Positions 1 to 14,700 of a stretch of 64,000 nucleotides of DNA are shown here, piece by piece; position 1 is the first letter of the stretch, and each line of letters begins with the position of its first letter. The DNA comes from Ooceraea biroi (Eukaryota > Arthropoda > Insecta > Hymenoptera > Formicidae), in contig NC_039507.1 in the NCBI RefSeq assembly GCF_003672135.1, forward strand, positions 15,182,278 to 15,246,277, read 5' to 3'. A program made the position numbers and the translations under genes. Under the pieces are notes generated by a model. The model did no database searches, was not told where the DNA came from, and saw nothing but the letters and a program-made list of their open reading frames with translations.

Positions 1-195
1 CGGCCGTTGCAAGCGGAATCGCACGGCGAAATCGAGTGCCGAGAATAGGACACGGTATCACGGACTGACCGAGGTTCCGAGGAGGCCGGTGTCCTCGGCG
101 ACGAGCCGCCCGCGAGTGGCACTATCGACGTCGTTGGCGAGATCTGTCTAATCAGTTGGTTAACAGCCAGCAGCAGCAGTAGCCGCGGCGGCACC
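1..195 (+). other. 5' UTR (partial) of the PKC gene
   Basis: GC-rich leader immediately before the start codon. It has no upstream ATG and an in-frame TAG at 46-48, so the ATG at 196 is the first usable start. The start context is good (cacc before ATG, G after). A short CAG run (about 164-179) precedes it. The transcription start is probably outside the window. Confidence 0.7.
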
Positions 196-389
196 ATGGC
201 GGACGACCAAGAGAACACGTGCGAGGACTCCCTCGGGACCGGCGATACCAACACCGCCTTCGCCAAGAAGCTGCGTGGTCGGAAAGGAGCCCTCAAGAAG
301 AAAAATGTCTACATGGTCAAGGATCACAGCTTCATGCCGAGGTTCTTTAAGCAGCCAACCTTCTGCAGCCATTGCAAGGACTTCATATG
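196..389 (+). CDS. Pkc53E: PKC exon 1: N-terminus, pseudosubstrate, start of C1A
   Basis: Encodes residues 1-64 plus two bases of Trp65. Contains the basic autoinhibitory pseudosubstrate (KKLRGRKGALKKKN) and the first C1A ligands His44, Cys57, Cys60. The donor is gtgagt and splits the TGG codon; the WGFG junction to the next exon is the conserved PKC sequence. Confidence 0.96.
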
Positions 390-3300
390 GTGAGTAACGT
401 GAAACACGCATTGTGCGGATCCTTTGCCTAATCATTCTACGCAATATGCCAATTTGCACGCTCCCTGTTGCTTAGGAACTTAGGATTGCAGTGCATTGAT
501 TAGCTCATCGAATTTTTCTTTTTCCCTTCAATTTATGATACTTGTAACAATCAAACAAAATGGAGATCGCGTTAAGTTAACGTGATTAATCAATTTAATT
601 CCAACTAACTATATTTTAGAAATCATGATGATGAAATTATTTCAAATACAATGTTAGCGTCATTATACAAGTGCATCGGAAGAAGATGTATCGATAGGAG
701 GAATGTAGTGAAATGTTCTTCCGTAAAGCGATCTTCTTGTTCGAAATATCAACGAATAAGCCGCGATAGCTTCCTTGTTTTCCGGAATACTGATGGCTAT
801 CTATGCTCGCGCGCTCTTCCATCCGTATTTTTGGCTATGCAGTCGTTCCTATCATTAGCCTCTTATTATTTGAGCGCGTTCTCGAAAACACGGCAAAGTG
901 TGTGCTTTTGCTTTTCGTGTAAACGTATCTGTGCGTCGAATGCGTTCGAGTAACGATCGAGTTTGCATCCCCGGGAGGAGAGCAGGTGAACGCCTCGGGG
1001 AGAAGCTCATCACGGGGTGACTTGCATCGACAGATCTGCTCGCTCGAAACGATCATAAGCTCTGCCTCGTCAATTTTAACGAAGGATGACTGATTGATAA
1101 TTGATAAAAGTCTGTAATTTTACATTTTGTTGCTCATGATATATTGTGCCGATGAGATCTGCTCGTGTGCCGTATAATAGTCATATATAGGGTTATAGAA
1201 ATTTTAGCAACTATAAAAGTATTTTTTCTTAGAAGATATTTTCGATTAATTGAATGCAAATTGACCATCTTAAGTATGGTCACGTGTTTACATTACACAC
1301 ACATTTTAATTAATCATCAAAAACATTCTCTAAAAGAGAAAGTGTGTATATACAAGTTTAAAATCTGATCTTGTTTATTTAGTTTTTTGGTTTCGTCGAT
1401 CTTCATTCTTTATACTATGATTTTCATACAGTATATACAACGAGAGATTAACGATCTTTGTGGCATCTGGAATGATACGCTGTTCCAAAATTAGTAGTCG
1501 ATTAATGCAACCGTGTGTGTTCCTCGTCACACCGTATGCGTTGCATCTAATATTCTCCTGATTATTGAAATTGCCATGCGGCCAAATTTTTAGCACCGTG
1601 GATGGAATCGCGCGGTTGTTTGTGACAGAGTGAAATCGAGAAGGAACCGTTCGTCGCTGTCTCTGCCCGATCGTTCATCCTCTTTTGTGCATGCTGTCTG
1701 CCAGTAATTAGAGAGCTTCGACAGCTTATTAATAAACGTTAATTTGATATTAATTAATAGACGTTAATTATAAGTAGAGCTCACAATTCCCTCTAGACAA
1801 CGCCGCATTCTTTTGGTCAATCTTATCCATTTTTAATTTAATGAATTTAATGCAGCTTACTGTTTTGTAACTCTTTCATCAGTTCCGTGCAATATCTGCT
1901 ATGAATTCAAAAAGGAAAACTAAACTCTCACAAGTGTATGAATTTGATCGATCAAATAATATCTTTTTCACGTGGGTACAATAATATCCGAGACAAAGGC
2001 GACAAGAGAAAAAAATCGATTACTGAGAATTTCATTCATTCAAAAATTAATTTTGTATAAATATTTATATAATTATATTTTATTAGAGTTGGTGGCCGGT
2101 GTGGTGTAATAACTTCTCGTGTCAGTGAGAGATATCACGTGTCTTCCTCTTTCCGAGATGGACAGATACATAAATCCAGTCAATAACGGTCGATCGGTCC
2201 AATGGCTAAACGGTTCAACCTTGACGCACTCGCACTGTTCTTCCACTGTTCTCGTACTGTTCTGTTCGTCCGAATTAGAAATCTCTCTGCCACGATACGA
2301 GATTCGACGGCGCTCGCCTTTTCCTAATTCTGGGTGCGTGCGTGCATGCGTGCGTGCGAACGTGCGCGTGTGCCGAGACCTCCCATAGAGCATCGCTATC
2401 GTATTGATGAAAATTTCCGTTTAGGGATCCGTTAGACGAGGTACATTTGGATCGTTTGAACGAATGGTTCTATTTCCTTTTTGCGGTTTGCGGGAACAAA
2501 ATAATTCGCTCGTAAGTGTGTGAATTTCCCGGTTGTTAAAGCAATTTGGACTTAACTGGCAGCTGGAATTATAGCAGCGGCGCTATTTTAAGCTGATGTT
2601 ACTTCGATACCAAGTCGAAAATGCCATTCTAATGCAGTTAATGGTGTAGATCCAGACCAAGTGGATTTATTTCTGAATCCATTTCTAGACTTTAATAAAA
2701 TTACATTGAAATCGCTGACAAAAAGATTTATGATCTGGAATCTGTTGTGAGATTCTATTATCCGATATCAATCATTATTTAAACTCTTAATTAGCTTCAT
2801 GCAACAGACCGAGCAAAGGACATTTAATCTTTATTTTTAATTTTTTCTATGTTTTATTTATTTATAATGCGAATTGAGTAATGTATGCAATCTGTACAAA
2901 CTCATGAAAATCATCAAATATGTTTGTCTGAATATTAGTTCAACATTTCATTAATGTTGTTGCAATGTCCGAGATCTCCTTTTAGAGCGACGATTCTTTA
3001 AAGGGATAGAAGAATAAGCATACAATATGTCTATACGTAAATCCCTTCTATTATCTATATGCAGGACAACACTGGTTATTTTTGTTTCAAGATATTAGTA
3101 CGATACATGACGTGTTGACATTTGCGACGTCGGAATAGGTGAGGCCTATTTGGACACTCCATAATCATATCAATATTCGGAACGACACCAGTCAATACCA
3201 TTCATGGAACGTGCGGTTAGAAAAATTAATAGCCAAGTGTTTTTAATGAATTTTCTCATTAAAAAAGAATTCTGATATATTTATACTTGTTTATACAAAT

Positions 3301-5698
3301 AAACTAAAAAATAATTAAATATTGGCTTTCATTCAATGGTATTTTTTTATTTTCCTGAATTGAAAATTGTCAAGATTAAAATATTTTTAACTTAATCGTC
3401 CATCTCTCGTATAAATCAATTCTAAGATTTCCTAATTGAAATGGTTGAAATGAAATTCGTCGTTTGGATTTGCGAAACGAATTTTATCATTCAGTTGCAA
3501 AAGCAAAAGGATTCAAAGTCCACGGGGTTATTGTCGATCGAAGCTCTTGGTTCTGTCACCAATCGTGCATGAGAAGGCATTGCAAAAAATTCACAACGAC
3601 ATCGCGTCCGGCGTGATTCGCGATTTTTGACGGCCGTGTAGTACATTTATGACTAACGACCTCGATGACTATCGACGCGCGACATGGCATTTGCAATGAC
3701 ATTCTGCGATCGCGAAGCGTGTGAAATCCTGGTGGTGAAATGCATTTTACGACGATGCAGTGATCTCGAGTCGTCCTCGTGGTACGCTTGCACCCCTGTG
3801 TCGGGCTCTTCGACTAGTCTGCCTCTACATGCTAGTTAGTTGCATGTCCATGGGTCAGACACGCGCTGTTGACCCACGTTGTATTGAAATATAATTTTTT
3901 AATTAAAAAGGAATATTTGTTGTGTGTAATTTTTGTACGTCCATCTTTTTCAGGGTAACATTACAAGAACGAGAAAAATATTATTGCAAAATGTTTTTGT
4001 CCGAGAAAATCTACATTTTTTTTAGTTGTAGCGAATTAAAAACATAATGTAGCAACGATTAACTTTTCGGTAAGAGATTATCCCAAAAAACTAGAATGCA
4101 CGAATAATTTTTTCCTTTTTCTTTCCTTTTTTGCTTACTGTATATTAACAGTTAAAACTAAATATAGGGTCAGCCAGAATCCGTAACCGTAATTTTTCTC
4201 CTTTCTTTTAGGGGATGTCTATCCCCTAAAGAAAGGAATATCTCCCTTTCTTTCCCATTTCTTATTCTATTTCAATTCCCGCAAAGACTTTAAAAAATTG
4301 TCGTAACTAATGGTATTTTACATTCTTTTGTTTAAATTATTATCTTTTTCGAGTGAGCATTAATGATATTGATGCTGTAACTAACGATTTGTCCTACTTT
4401 AATTACAAATTTTTGCATAAATATAAGAGATCAGGATTTTGTTCTTATGTTCTTTGAAATTAAAATTGAGAAATATGTTGCAACGATAAATTTCGCCAGG
4501 TTTTGGACAATAATACAAATGTTATTTTTAACATTTAAACGATTATTTTTAATAAATTACAATTATTTTCATAATTATTTTTATAAATTTTATATTATCA
4601 GTACCAACCAGAGCTGAAAAACAAATTTGCAATTACCAAAGCGCAAAAACTATAAATCATCATGAGCTGTTGCGAAATTGAAATTCGATAAGCATTTGAT
4701 TAAAATAATTATTACTTTACCTCTACGTTTAATGTATTTACATATTTTTCATGTAGTTTTCTCGCTGATACACGGGTATGAGTAATCCTAATTAGGCGCA
4801 TCATAACGAAGTTCGCGATAGCGCGTATACGAGCCAGAGCTACGTGGCAAGAATTAAAATTCTTTGTCAGCGTTGCGCAACGTTTCGCTAACAAACTTGT
4901 GAATACTTATTGGCAAGAAGGAACGGAATATTCGAGGAAGACGATCCGCCGACGCTCGAGTTGAAGCATTACGTAAAAAAGGAAATGGCGGATTAATAGA
5001 ACCGGTCGAAGATTTATGCCGGCGACCTTCCGCTTGGATCCGACATGTTTGGCCGATCGTATTTCTCCAGGCTTGCGAATCTTATTATCCGAACGTCAAA
5101 TCGAAACGAGGGAAACTGACGTCGTTCCAGGAGAAAGAAACATCCCGTACTGTCATCCGAAAGAAAAATCTATACACACACACACAAGATAATATCTCAT
5201 GCTGTCGAAAAGAATTAGACTATCGTTCTTTAATGTATTATACATTAGGCACTTTTCGAGACTGGATGGTAGTAGACTTTGTACGAAAAATAAAATATTG
5301 AAAGAAAGATTATAATCAGAACTGAAATGTGTGCAATGACTAATAAAATAATGACATGGAAAATCGATCATTTCTTTACTTATTAAACTGAAGATTAAAG
5401 TAAAATAAACTCTCAGTAACGTAATGTGTGATATATACTGCTTTTTTTTATCATGTTTCATAATTAATGGTATATAATATAGATACGGGAATATTTATAC
5501 GTTTTCTCACTCTTGTGAGCGCTATTTCTCTTTCCTTATCATTTCTATCGTTTCCTAAAGTGTCTCTATAGATTGCTAAAAGGCAAAAGCTGTGTAACTT
5601 CCGACTTTTGTTTTCAAGCTACGGAACGACATTGACTATTTTTGTTTCATTACCGTATCAGTTTAATCTATATATCTATATGTCTACATGTCATATAT

Positions 5699-5743
<45 letters not shown>

Positions 5744-8700
5744 TACTATCTACATATAGATATACACAGACGTATCTTTTATATCTATATACATGGCGAT
5801 GAGTAAAATTTATTTCTTGGTTTTCCTGGTTATACATGTGGTCCAACAGTGTCGGCATGTCGCGATGTTCGCTTTTCAGCTCGTAAACCGTTATCGAACC
5901 GTGCGGTTTTCTACGTTCATTTTATCGGAATAGGAAATCCGCACGAAACACGCATCATTCGACCCATTAGTTGGTTCATACTTTTCGCTTTGTGCAATGT
6001 AAAAAAAAACTGTATTTGTATTGTAGGCATCATTACGACAATATTGTGGTTATCTCAACTAATTGCGCTGAATTCTTGTTACGTAAATGTAATCAATTCT
6101 AAGACTGACGCGAGATATCGAAAGACAACCGAAACTGACTGAAATGGGATCAATCAACTGAGATGATGTCTAAATGAAACGATTGCTTATATTACGCCGT
6201 AATTTGGCATTTGGTTTAGTCAGTTATTTGTATATACATATAGTTAGTTATTTGAAATAAAATCGTCCCCACTTTTCTCTATTCTTCCTTAAAATTGTAT
6301 TATCACAGGTAATAAGATCTCACTGTTCGTGGCTTTGATCTGTATCAGCGTTGGCGCTAAAAAGTACCGCTTAAAATTGGACCTTTTCACGCGCACTTCT
6401 CGTCTTTCGCACGCTCACCTCCTCGAGAAAGGTGAAAATTTCGCTCTCAAGTTGCTTTTCGTCACAGCATCCATTCTCACCGCCCTGCGCATGGCAGTTT
6501 AAATGCAATTTTCCGAGGTTCCGAGGTTCGGCGTGCATTTTTCGAAAATATCTACCCGCCGAGTACGAATACGCGCATGTACACGCGCATACACATACAT
6601 ATATACCTACTCACATGTATGAACACATATAGGCCTATAAATCGTCGTACAAAACATCTGACCCTTCCGTCCACTCACTACCGACAGTCTGTCTCATGTT
6701 TCATGCACACGCGCATATACATATGTACATTTCACACACTAGCAAGCACGCACGCATGCACACGCGCATACATATTGTACGTACATATATACATACATAC
6801 ATGCACGCACGAACGGGTACGCGGGCTGTTCCATGTATTACAACCGACGAGTTCGCAACGAATACAGGTATTGACCTGTACCCTCACGCTCCTTGTTTCG
6901 CGATGGGAAATAACAGATAGAAAAATAGATATAAAATGGTCGATGTTTTTAGATATAAATTCGAAAATTGCGCTCTAGGCTCGAAAATCCGATTCCGCGT
7001 GCGTGAAACCGAAAAGCTTTTCAGACAAAAGTACTCAAATTTAATTTTCATCCGGATTAAATTTGTTTGAATTGAAATTAAAGGCGTACCGCCTGCGGAG
7101 TTTTCCTTTTTAAAGGCCACGTCGCGCGTGATTTGAATATTATATTGCCGAGCTCGATATATCTTCGATAGTGAGTTTTCCCACGAGGCGGTCAACTTCT
7201 CTCGTTAAATCCAAAGGTGTTATTATTATTTCCATCTTTGTGTCGGAACTCATAAAAGCCATTTTCATCGACAACTTTATAATGGCAATGCCATTATAAA
7301 TAAGGATCGCTTCGCATTAGCCTTATTAAAACTAGAACAGCCAAGATTTGGTGGCTATTCGGAACGTAGTCGTTAATCATAGGAAGAACTTGAGGATTTC
7401 TTTTACATGTAATCAAAAAAAGAGGCCATGAAAGTTTATCAGAGTATATTACAAATTTCACGGCTAATTCTCTAGAAAGTAGTTAACCGTTGGAATGCTT
7501 ACTAGTTTAACGTCAAATTCTGTAATAATTCGGGCAGCGATAAGAGGAATAAAAAATGAGGGAACATCTTCGCGAAAGAAAGACACTTTGCGGATGCTGT
7601 TGATTTATCGGCGCATTTTTCCTTCGACGTATCAGACCGTGAAAGAACTCAGCTGCCGTGTCGGTAGCGAACAAACTCAGCTCTCGAATTTACTACGTCG
7701 GAAATGAAATTATCCGAAATTAAGCGGGTTTCATTAATCGCGTACACACTCGATCGGATTAACAACGCGTGATTGATAATTGGAATGAGAGTGAATTGTC
7801 TCGACTGAAGAACGTTGTTGTTTCACCGTTAAACATACACGAGCGACACTTGAGCAGGCATGTCACGGTCCACTTCGATCGCGGTAAATCGCAAACAACC
7901 GCGACGTCGTTATGCTCTGGACAAACTAACCGGATATTATCTCATTGATATTTGATTAATAAGGAGCAAAATATTTCGCGTGATGTGGTTACTTGCTTCT
8001 GTAGCTGTAAGCCTTATAATTATAGTATAATTAACCGATTCGTTCATTTTCCGCGCATCCCGTTTAATTAGCTGGGGAGCACACAACTTTTCCTAATTAT
8101 TGATAAGCAGCATGTATATGCGCGCTACTCGGTATTTTCTCGTTGACACGCGAAAAAATTTAGCAGAGTAGCATCTTCACTCAGAGTAACGTGCGAAATT
8201 TGATAAAAATATTTTTTAAAAATATTTTTCTCTCCTCTCGATAGAATGCACCGACTTACACACATGACAGATGCGCAATTAATCAAAACGAGTCTTAGAA
8301 ACATATTTCTGCAGATGCAAAGTGTTGATGTATAAATAGGCAATAGAATTTGCATATTCTTGAAATGTACGCTGTTACCGCGCAGTATATTAAATTAGCA
8401 TAATTTATCTTAACGAATCCATTTATATCAAGCGCAGAAGGTGAGTTAACTCGTCAGCAAAATTTAATAATTACACTCGTTTAGAGAGAGACACTGCATA
8501 ATAATGATACATACCTCACAGTCGTAACATTATCACAGAAAATTATAATTTATATCTTTATTTAAAAAACTTGTTCACATTTTTGTATTACATGCATCTA
8601 GAAACAGAAAATGAATTTTTATGTAAACTGCACAAGGCTAGCGAGAGGTCTGGCGAGATTCGAAAGTTCAAGATATATTTAAGTTTTAAGTTTCCTCGCG

Positions 8701-11700
8701 TTTGAGGTTTTGTTGTTTTCCTTTCTTTCATAATTGCGTTTAACTTGTTCGATTCTGCACAGCAAGCTCATTTGTAACGGTATGTGTAACAGATGATTTA
8801 TTCTCGTCCAGAAAACATGAAAGTGCATTGCACTTTTATTATCCATTGCAAGAACGGTTTACGGATATGCTATACCTAGTTACACTTATTCTTGCTCTCA
8901 TGTCTCTCGAATTCACTTGGGAGCATGTTCCACGACGCTTCACGTTCCACGTTCTAACTTGATGCTGTAATGTGTATCTGTAGTACATTGTGTAAAATGT
9001 TCTCACATACATACCTCATGTAACTCGTGTTATGTGCTTTTCGCAATTAACAGAGTGCACATTACGAGAGAGTCACCTAGACTGTGTGAGTTTAAAATGC
9101 ATCATATTTGTCATCGTTTCTAAATTAACTGGAAAAAAATTGTGGTATGTGTGTTTAAAGTATTAATTCTTATGCGCAAATATTATTATAAAACTGTCCA
9201 AAAAAATATATATGTACACGTGGAAAATGTGCCGGTGCTTAAAATCATAAATTAGTTCGAGAACTAGATCGCTTTTTCTTTTAACTTGAATTTTTCATAA
9301 ATGTGGGAATTTACAGACTTGGCGATGTCACGTAGATCGATAGAAAGGATTTATTCCACGCAATGCTAAGGGGAAACAGCAGACGAGAGAGATGAAAGCT
9401 ATTGGGTTATCCCTTCTTTCTTTCCGGCGAAAGTTCACGGTCGCGGAGCTTGTGGTGCTTCGTTCAATCCTTAACGAGATTACGTCGCGGCGGGTGCTCT
9501 CGCAGCGTTACGCAATTACGCAGCTGTGACGCCGATCTTCATCCGAAAGTATGTTAGAAATATTTTTATGCGCGGTTACAGTCGTTCGAGTAGCTTGTCC
9601 CAAGGATCTTCGAATAAGGGAAATAAGAATGAAGCCTTTACAGGGAAACCTTCGTACTTGTCGCTTTATCTTTTGTGTTACGCACAGAATCGAAATCTCA
9701 AACGTTCTGTTTTCGATATGTTCGATACGCGCTCACAATACGTGCTAGTACTTTGAAAATGCGTGTGCATCGATGTAAAATGTTTCAGATATGAAAACAA
9801 CATGACAACAGACTTTGTATCCCAAATCCAATTTTTAAAGATAGTTGCGTATATGATGTGTGCATTCAATCTTGCTAGATATTTTACATTTAGAATGTAT
9901 TCTTCTTCCGAAATATTTTCCGATTCGTACATTTCATCAAAGAATTTGGTCAGTTTGTTTTGTGCGTGATCGTTCACTATAAAAAATTGGTGTGCTCTAC
10001 GAACATACGTTATTTTGTTATTCTACTTATTACTATACCATGCAGGTAATATAAAATTCCTCCAAGTGACCGGCGGGGTTTCTCCGAAACGGCTGTGCCA
10101 CAGTGCCAGACGCGTGAATGCAGCGTCTGTTGTGAGTGTCTGACTCGCGGGATTCTTTTCTGACGGTTACATCACTGACGCGAATCGGAATTGTGGAATC
10201 CGTCACGAGTGTAACAAAGATCGATATATTGTCACTGAGCGACGAGAACGAGAGATCATAGCGCGGTTAAAATAGAGACGTAATAGTAATTTATTGTTCT
10301 AATAATAATTGTTGGAATCCCGAACAAAAGCAACATTCCTTTAATGTACATACATGATAATATTCCAAATTTCGCAGCACACGCTTCATTTCTGAGTGAT
10401 TTATATTTATAAAAGACTTCTCGGTAATACGTATACACAAGTGGTTTCTCGCCTTCTCCTTCTACCATTCAGTGAAGTAGCAAGAGGAAAGTATCTTGGA
10501 AATTCATTATACTTTATGTTTTACGTGAGATGAGGACGTTATGTCGTAAACAATCGCGCAGTTAAGCCGTTTTATTCCGCGCTTTTCAATATACGTGCGG
10601 AATATCGACGATGTCGTGTCGTCGCGGTGTTAAAGCGACGACGATGGCAACGCCTAGGCGACGATGCCGTTGCAATTGGCGCGCACGTTTATCGTCCACG
10701 CCGGAATAATGGAATTAGATTGCCCCGGATGGAGTTACGAGTCACTTGGAGTGGCGATAAACGAATGATCCACTTGCATATCGGCGTGGTGCAGGTGACG
10801 GCGTTCGTCGCGCGTCGGTTCGATATTATTCTTGAAAAGGAGACACTCGTCTAAATCTGACGAGATACAAGGCGATGGAGAATGTCAAATATGACAAAAT
10901 AGAGCATTAGATAGATACATTAGGTATAAAAAGATAACAAGCATGTCTATCTTTGAAATATTTGTCATTTTCTAGAAAAAGGAAGATCATTAACTAAGTA
11001 ATCCGGCTCGCTTCTAGATGGCAATACAAATATTGTAGCGATGTTTTAAAGAAATTTGCTCTTCTTTGGTTTTTAAAACTTGCCTATCCTGTTATAAAAT
11101 TAATATGCACAAGATATACTGTTGTACTGTCATATAAAAGTATATGTTTAGTTTGATTCATCGCCATTTAGACGCCATCCGGATTGCTTAGTTAATAATC
11201 TGATAAATAAAGGCTCAATCTCTTGAAAAAAAGCACGGAATTAATTTGCGCACCTAATATTATATACTATATTTATCTAGATATATATAAATATCAAATA
11301 TGCGATTTTAGATAAGTACGCAACCAGCATAAGAGAAAGAGCAAGAGATATTTTTCGTTTGATGTCGAAACCGACAGAGGGAATCTCGCTGCTGTTCTAC
11401 GCGAAAGGTTGCCGCCAGGCTATGTGAAATTCTGTTGCGGGACACGCGGGATTACGTCTTCCCGCGATCGAACGTGTTAATATTTGAGGAACGTGGGCGG
11501 TGAGATACCGAGGGCCGCTCCGTCTTGCAACAGTCGGGCAAGACTCGATAGTTTGGAGTGACGGGTCTTTAACCCGGCGATAGACTCAAGTGGAAATAAT
11601 ATAGCAAAGCGGAAAGAAAGAGTGAGGATGGAGCGCTGAGAGGAGAGGAGAAAAGAGAAGAGAGCTTGGGCTTTATGGCGGCAGTAGGGCGGCGCAAAAG

Positions 11701-14700
11701 GGCGCTTGGTTTGCTTTCAATAAATACCAGCGGCCTGTCGACCTACAGCTGGGCGCACGAAAGTCGATGCTTCCGACGGATGACGAGGTGAAATGGAAGC
11801 GTGGTGCTATATACATGTAACGCTGTTATGCAGCATCCGACGCAGATACCAACGATGACTACGTCCAGCGCGTGCGATACTCCCTTAACGCGACAGACGC
11901 AATGAAAATTGGCTTTGAAAATTGGCCATTATTTGGGCTTGGTAAAAACGCGGATGTTTTTCGCACGTGCAATTTGTGCTGGTCGACCGACGACGCGTGC
12001 ATCCGCTGCAGTGCGGTTTTACGCGGAACTTGAGAAAGCTTGATTTTCCGATCTCCGGGTTGGGGTACCCACGGAATAATTTGCTTCGGAACTAGCTGTT
12101 AACTTGTTGAGTTTGTATATTAGGGTAGTAGCACGCTTTCTGCCTCTCTCGATCGGTTACTTAGCTACTTGGGTTTCGAGTCTTGCCGGAGGTGCGCCTA
12201 AAATTACTCCAAAGTATCACCATCCGCCTCTCTGTGCACATTCGACGGAGAATGCAAATAGCTTACTTTGCAAGAAAGTTACGTTCGTCTGCATTCGCTA
12301 CTTCTACTACTTTGCTTGATTTCGTTTCGAAAATACAACCATCTCGCAGCGATACTCGTGATTATACCTACTCGCAGACAGTGTCAGAATTTCATCCGTA
12401 TTAAATCAATGCAATCTTTGTCACCCAATTTTAGCAACTCGGGATTACCACTCTCCTTAAAGTGCTAGCTTCGGGGAAAAAGATTTTCTGATTTTATATG
12501 TTTACGAGAAAAAACAGGGAATGGATTAATAATGATGAAAAGATGACAAACGCATTTTTCGTGACTTTTGTTAGTGTTTCCCTCTCTCTCTCTTTGTCTT
12601 TTTCTCCGTCTCGCTTCTTTTTGCATTCTTCCTCGTTGTTTGCCCGTCGTCGATGCGAAGATACATGTAAGAGCCGTTTTACCGTGGCGTGTCACAAGGG
12701 CGGCTTTGTGATGGAGCCACGGGAACGAAGGGAGGGAGACAGGAGGAGGATAGCCGCGAATCGATGAGAATCGGGGGGTAAGGGAGGGCCACTCGGGAGG
12801 AGAGAAAGAGCGGCCGAACTCGGGGATGAAAATAGCCGGCCAAACTCGGACTTTCGTTGCACTCGTACAATACCGTATTGTACGACGCAATACGCGGCGT
12901 CACCGCTCGCGCTCCTATTATTGGCTACCATGTAGGAAACGTAGAATGTTTCGAAAGACTCGCGTATCGACAATTTCTATTAGACGCTCACGTCTATCAA
13001 ATAGTTCTCATTATTACGAAAGGAATATTATGTCATGTTATACTGTACTGTATTTTACAGTAATGTACAATTCTGTGTAATCTGTTAAGAGGAGAAGCCA
13101 CACTGTCATTTGGACTCTTGAGATCAACATTTTGCCAACAGCATGTGAAAACATTTTCTTATCAATGAGAAAAATAGATTGCGATTATGACGCGCTGACA
13201 AGACTTACTATTTCTAATGTGCATTGTATGCGTGCATGTGTATATACTATATTTGCTCTCTTAGCATCCGTGATGACACGTATAAACGTATACGGCGTAT
13301 CCAAGTTTGACTTCCTCTTTCATAGATGTTTGTTTCTTTTGAAACGTAGTTGCTTCTTTCTACCTTTCTTTCTCCGATATTGTTATATTTCAGTTTTCAT
13401 CAAAACTTTCAGAGATTGTCGCAGCCAGCAATATTTCATATCGTCGTGTCTAAAATCGGAATTTTTCCGATGAGCGTTATTAGTGGGAAGTAGATTCGCC
13501 AGCTGAAAGATTAATGGAAGACGAAAGCCGATCGGGTTTCTCCGTGGCGATCGGTGACTCTTCAGGTTCCCTGATCGCCATTGATTACCGTCAAGGATCG
13601 TTCGTATCGGCTTGTACGAGACGAGAGTACTCGTGACGCGGCCGGGAATTGGAGGAGAAATTGAAACGCTCGTCGCTCATCGAATTATGGCGTGTCCGCG
13701 GACATTGGCGGGCCCTTTACCAGTCGTCTGGAAATTCTCTCGTACGGGCCACGTAGCTGTCGTCGATCGAGGAAATCGGGATGAAGCGCAGACTGACAGG
13801 GATCGACGTATCAATCGGCGTGCAGAGCGATTTGACGTTCCATCGACCACGGAAATGTGTTGCGGCGCAAACCGACTTCTCGTATCTGTCCGCCATCATA
13901 TCGGCGTGACTTCATAGGTGACAACGACGACGCCGTTCATCCCTTTCATCCGCGCGCCAGTCAATTCGATCGGCCGGCAGCTGTGGTTCATCGCTGACGT
14001 AAACGTCGCGCGAAACCAAGTCCCTTTGCCGGACACCAGTAGAATCTTGTCGACCGCGTTTTCGCACGCAGATGACTCAAAGTCAGGAAAAACTGTGGCT
14101 GCCCGATCAGCGGAATCGTCGAGGGAATCAATCTGTTACTTGTAACTCGCAGCGGATCTATTTCTTTCGAGATATCAAAGAGGGATGAGTCAAAAATGAG
14201 AACGTTCCATTGTAACAGCGCGATTTCCCCTTTGGGTGCCGGTGAGTGACCCTAAACGTGAAAGCTGCTTTTTATCCGCGCTGCGCGGATCGCCTGGTGG
14301 CGATGACGAATCGACAGCTGCTTCCTTCTCGTCGGACAGGCGTGTGTTATGAAAGACGGACGTCGGATGTCGGAAGCCCGGCACCGTGTAAAAGGTTAAT
14401 CGTGAAAAATCGAACAGTGTGTTTCCCCGAGAGGCGAGAGCTCGCGCTTTTCTTCGGCCCTCACCGGGGTGTCCGGGGCGCAAGTGCACGCAAGCTGTCG
14501 CGGTCGAAAGGCCGACTCTCTGCCTTCTGTCGGAAACGTTATTCCGCTGAGAGGAGATTCAAGATTACACGGATACCAGCGAGATTACATCCCGGCGGTG
14601 CGATCCCGAATTGCGACCCGCGGGAAATTCCCCTCAGGATTAGTCCCGTTAAACGAATCTTTAACAACGATTCGATCGCCGTCGGCGAGCACACAGTCGA

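Noticed and set aside
6577..6978. 133-codon plus-strand frame
   Set aside because: Made of a degenerate CA/TA simple repeat.
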